Shown one piece after another: positions 54,141 to 56,255 of a DNA stretch of 56,255 nucleotides; the first letter of the stretch is position 1; each line of letters starts with the position of its first letter. The notes beneath the pieces are model-generated. The model saw nothing but the letters and a program-made list of their open reading frames with translations. It did not search any database and had not been told where the DNA came from. The position numbers and the translations under genes are program-made. Origin of the DNA: Methylomonas methanica (GTDB lineage: Bacteria; Pseudomonadota; Gammaproteobacteria; Methylococcales; Methylomonadaceae); contig NZ_LUUG01000079.1 of the NCBI RefSeq assembly GCF_001644035.1, positions 1-56,255 of the forward strand, read 5' to 3'.

Positions 54141-54173
54141 AAAAGGGAAGGTGTAACAGCCTTCCCTTTTTTT
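54141..54173 (+). terminator. Intrinsic terminator after the barrel protein gene
   Basis: AAAAGGGAAGG (54141-54151) and CCTTCCCTTTT (54160-54170) pair perfectly over 11 bp around an 8-nt loop and are followed by TTT. It lies 23 nt after the stop. It reads equally well in both directions, and its T-run abuts a possible in-frame ATG (54174) of the next gene. Confidence 0.85.
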
Positions 54174-54188
54174 ATGGATGAAAAAATA

Positions 54189-55133
54189 ATGAAAACCCTC
54201 TATCCGGAAGTTTCCCCGTTCCATACTTTCTTTCTGGAAACAGGCAGCGACCATCGCGTGTATGTCGAGCAATCCGGCAATCCGGCCGGTATTCCGGCGA
54301 TATTTTTGCATGGCGGCCCGTGCTCCGGTACCAAGCCCGATCATCGGCGGTTTTTCGATCCCGATCGCTACCACATCATCTTGATGGATCAGCGCGGTTG
54401 CGGATTATCTGAGCCGTTTGGCGAATTGCAAGGCAATACCACTCAGGATTTGCTGGCGGATATGGAGCGCATCCGCACGCAATTACGTATTGATAGTTGG
54501 TTGTTATTCGGCGGTTCCTGGGGAGGTACGTTGGCTTTGCTTTATGCTCAGCAGCATCCGGGTCAGGTGTTGGCGATGATCTTGCGCGGCGTGTTTTTAG
54601 CCAGACAGGCCGATATGGAGTGGTTTTTGGGTAACGGCGTCAATAAAATCTATCCCGAGCGTTGGCAGGTCTTATTGGACAATTTGCCCAATTTGCCGGA
54701 CGCCAATGTCTTGGAGCGATTGGTGGAAGCAATTTTCGGTGCCGATCAGGACGCCGCCAAGCGTGCTGCTCAACAATGGCAGGCCTGGAGCGGACAAGTG
54801 GCCTTAGGTAATGATTATTTGGAGAGTATGGAGACGGTTAGCGAGCAGATGTTGCGGCAAGTAAAAATGGAATTGTCTTATGCCATTCATGATTATTTCA
54901 TCCGCGAAAATCAAATCCTGGAAAACTGTGCGGGGTTGCAGTCGGTACCGACCATCATCATCCATGGCCGAAACGATTTGACCTGTCCTGCGGAAGCAGG
55001 CTGGCGCCTGCATCAGGCCTTGCCGCAATCTCGTTACGTCGTATTGCCGAATGCCGGCCACATTGCGCGAGGCGAAGAAATGATCGATGCGTTGGTATCC
55101 GCGACCGATGATATGACCAAGCTTTTAGCGTAG
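54189..55133 (+). CDS. pip: Proline iminopeptidase
   Basis: This alpha/beta-hydrolase removes N-terminal proline from peptides. From ATG 54189 it has 314 residues: LYPEVSPFHTFFLETGSDHR at the start, oxyanion-hole FLHGGPCSG, LMDQRGCGLSEPF, and catalytic Ser110 in GGSWGGT; the Asp and His are in GRNDLTCP and AGHIARGEE. An ATG at 54174 also fits but lies in the terminator tail. ubiX follows 11 nt after its stop. Confidence 0.92.
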   Translation: MKTLYPEVSPFHTFFLETGSDHRVYVEQSGNPAGIPAIFLHGGPCSGTKPDHRRFFDPDRYHIILMDQRGCGLSEPFGELQGNTTQDLLADMERIRTQLRIDSWLLFGGSWGGTLALLYAQQHPGQVLAMILRGVFLARQADMEWFLGNGVNKIYPERWQVLLDNLPNLPDANVLERLVEAIFGADQDAAKRAAQQWQAWSGQVALGNDYLESMETVSEQMLRQVKMELSYAIHDYFIRENQILENCAGLQSVPTIIIHGRNDLTCPAEAGWRLHQALPQSRYVVLPNAGHIARGEEMIDALVSATDDMTKLLA

Positions 55134-55144
55134 ACAAGGGTATT

Positions 55145-55726
55145 ATGAAGGACAAAAAACGACTGGTTATTGCAATAACCGGCGCTACCGGGGCGATTTA
55201 TGGCGTTAGGATGCTGCAAGTGTTGCGGACACGAGACGAGTGGGAAACCCATCTCGTGGTGTCGACAGCTGGTTTCGTTAATCTAAAATACGAATTGGAT
55301 ATGGATCGGACTGCTTTGTATGCGTTGGCGGATGTCACGCACGGCATAAACGATATCGCCTCGTGTATTGCCAGCGGTTCTTTCAAGACCGAGGGTGTGG
55401 TTATTGCGCCGTGTTCGATGAAAACGCTGGCGGCAGTGGCGCATGGGTTTGGTGACAACTTGATTTCCCGGGCGGCGGACGTGGCATTGAAAGAGCGCCG
55501 TAAAACAGTGTTGGTGCCCCGCGAGACACCGTTAAATTTGGCGCATATCCGCAATATGGCCAGCGTCACGGAAATGGGCGGAATTATCTATCCGCCGATG
55601 CCGGCTTTTTACAACAAGACCGATTCCGTGCGGGCGATGGTAGATGAGGGCGTGGGGCGAATCCTGGATATGTTCGGGGTGGATGCGACGGGGCTATTCA
55701 AGCCTTGGACCGGTTTGGACGGTTGA
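55145..55726 (+). CDS. ubiX: Flavin prenyltransferase UbiX
   Basis: UbiX makes prenylated FMN for the UbiD decarboxylase in ubiquinone synthesis. The 193-residue protein has the Rossmann-like FMN site ITGATGAIYGVRML, the conserved SGSFKTEGVVIAPCSMKTLA, RRKTVLVPRETPLN, and a C-terminal helix. The length is normal. It is co-directional with pip, 11 nt apart, with AGGGTATT upstream of ATG 55145. Confidence 0.95.
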   Translation: MKDKKRLVIAITGATGAIYGVRMLQVLRTRDEWETHLVVSTAGFVNLKYELDMDRTALYALADVTHGINDIASCIASGSFKTEGVVIAPCSMKTLAAVAHGFGDNLISRAADVALKERRKTVLVPRETPLNLAHIRNMASVTEMGGIIYPPMPAFYNKTDSVRAMVDEGVGRILDMFGVDATGLFKPWTGLDG

Positions 55727-55947
55727 GTTTTTACCGATCCGGACTGAATACAGGGTTTTTACTGAGTAAATAGTCGGTCTTCAATTGACAGGGTGCCTTA
55801 TTCTGATTTAGAGTTGCCGCACTCGCGAAAACTGCCCATCGACAAAGGCTTGCGGCGCTCTCGACTTAAAGACCTGAAAATGGCGTTTTGGTCGGGGGGT
55901 GGGTCTTAAAACAATAACTGTAACTATAACAATCGGAGCACATAAAT

Positions 55948-56255
55948 ATGGCAAGACCATTAATTCAAATGGCGTTGGATTCACTGGATTTCAACCAAAC
56001 TGTCGAATTGGCTGATAAAGTAGCGCCTTATGTTGATATTTTTGAAATCGGCACTCCTTGCATTAAATACAACGGTATCAACCTGGTTAAAGAACTGAGA
56101 CAACGTTACCCAGACAAATTGTTGTTGGTTGACTTGAAAACCATGGACGCTGGCGAATACGAAGCCGGTGCTTTCTATGCTGCTGGCGCGGACATCTGCA
56201 CAGTATTGGGTGTTTCCGGTTTGGCGACTATCGCCGGCGTTATCAAAGCTGCGAA
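55948..56255 (+). CDS. hps: 3-hexulose-6-phosphate synthase, N-terminal fragment (runs off window)
   Basis: HPS condenses formaldehyde with ribulose 5-phosphate to hexulose 6-phosphate, the entry reaction of the RuMP cycle. The frame begins at ATG 55948, with GGAG 9 nt upstream, and runs past the end after 102 codons. The sequence MARPLIQMALDSLDFNQTVE and LLLVDLKTMDAGEYEAG match the orotidine-phosphate-decarboxylase-fold HPS family; DLKTMDAGEYEA contains the metal and catalytic site. The remainder is not visible. It lies 53 kb from the tkt-tal-fba genes. Confidence 0.95.
   Translation, partial: MARPLIQMALDSLDFNQTVELADKVAPYVDIFEIGTPCIKYNGINLVKELRQRYPDKLLLVDLKTMDAGEYEAGAFYAAGADICTVLGVSGLATIAGVIKAA

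Noticed and set aside
1..56255. CRISPR arrays, insertion sequences, prophage genes, tRNA and rRNA genes
   Set aside because: Looked for and not seen: no regular spaced repeats, transposase motifs, or tRNA/rRNA-like sequences.

Overview
The window reads as chromosome from a gammaproteobacterial (type I, Methylomonas-like) methanotroph or methylotroph. Three things point there. Genes of the ribulose monophosphate (RuMP) cycle sit at both ends: the transketolase 3' end, transaldolase and class II fructose-bisphosphate aldolase on the left, and the 5' end of hexulose-6-phosphate synthase on the right. A pqqABCDE operon for the methanol dehydrogenase cofactor PQQ lies in the middle. The flagellar and chemotaxis genes follow the polar-flagellum order of Pseudomonas and Vibrio. 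The genus is an inference; no rRNA gene is present.

Layout. 1-3329: RuMP and central carbon genes, with an unrecognised secreted repeat protein between tkt and tal. 3613-22939: one continuous plus-strand flagellar and chemotaxis block (fliLMNOPQR-flhBA-flhF-flhG-fliA-cheYZAB-motCD-parC-parP-cheW-small ORF-DUF2802), with many stop/start overlaps. FlhF, FlhG, ParC and ParP together indicate a polar flagellum with polar chemoreceptor arrays. 22936-29237: a minus-strand LPS core/O-antigen set (three GT2 enzymes, an O-antigen ligase-like protein, an unrecognised glycosyltransferase-like protein, a heptosyltransferase), divergent from msbA (29265-31067). The middle of this set is visibly AT-richer than its neighbours. 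31113-34922: the minus-strand pqqA-B-C-(Uma2)-D-E operon, with a strong promoter, a 12-bp perfect hairpin between pqqA and pqqB, and an intact Uma2-family nuclease-like gene between pqqC and pqqD. 35077-41797: housekeeping genes (TauE/SafE transporter, cca, DUF486, rlmJ, an unknown membrane protein, tldD, tldE/pmbA).

41798-50660: an accessory-looking segment. About 470 bp without a recognisable gene is followed by a divergent HxlR regulator/SDR pair with putative operators, a PaaI-type thioesterase, a TetR regulator and a complete tripartite RND efflux system. A structured intergenic repeat overlaps the stop codon of the pump gene. 50776-56255: pyrD, thiO, an outer-membrane barrel protein with a strong promoter and terminator, a proline iminopeptidase, ubiX, and the truncated hps gene.

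I see no insertion sequence, prophage, CRISPR array, tRNA or rRNA. I did not find a clear-cut new multi-gene system. The points most worth a second look are the TGVxKYL repeat protein inside the RuMP locus, the Uma2 gene inside the pqq operon together with the absence of a local pqqF while TldD/TldE are nearby, the pqqA/pqqB hairpin, and the repeat overlapping the efflux gene end.
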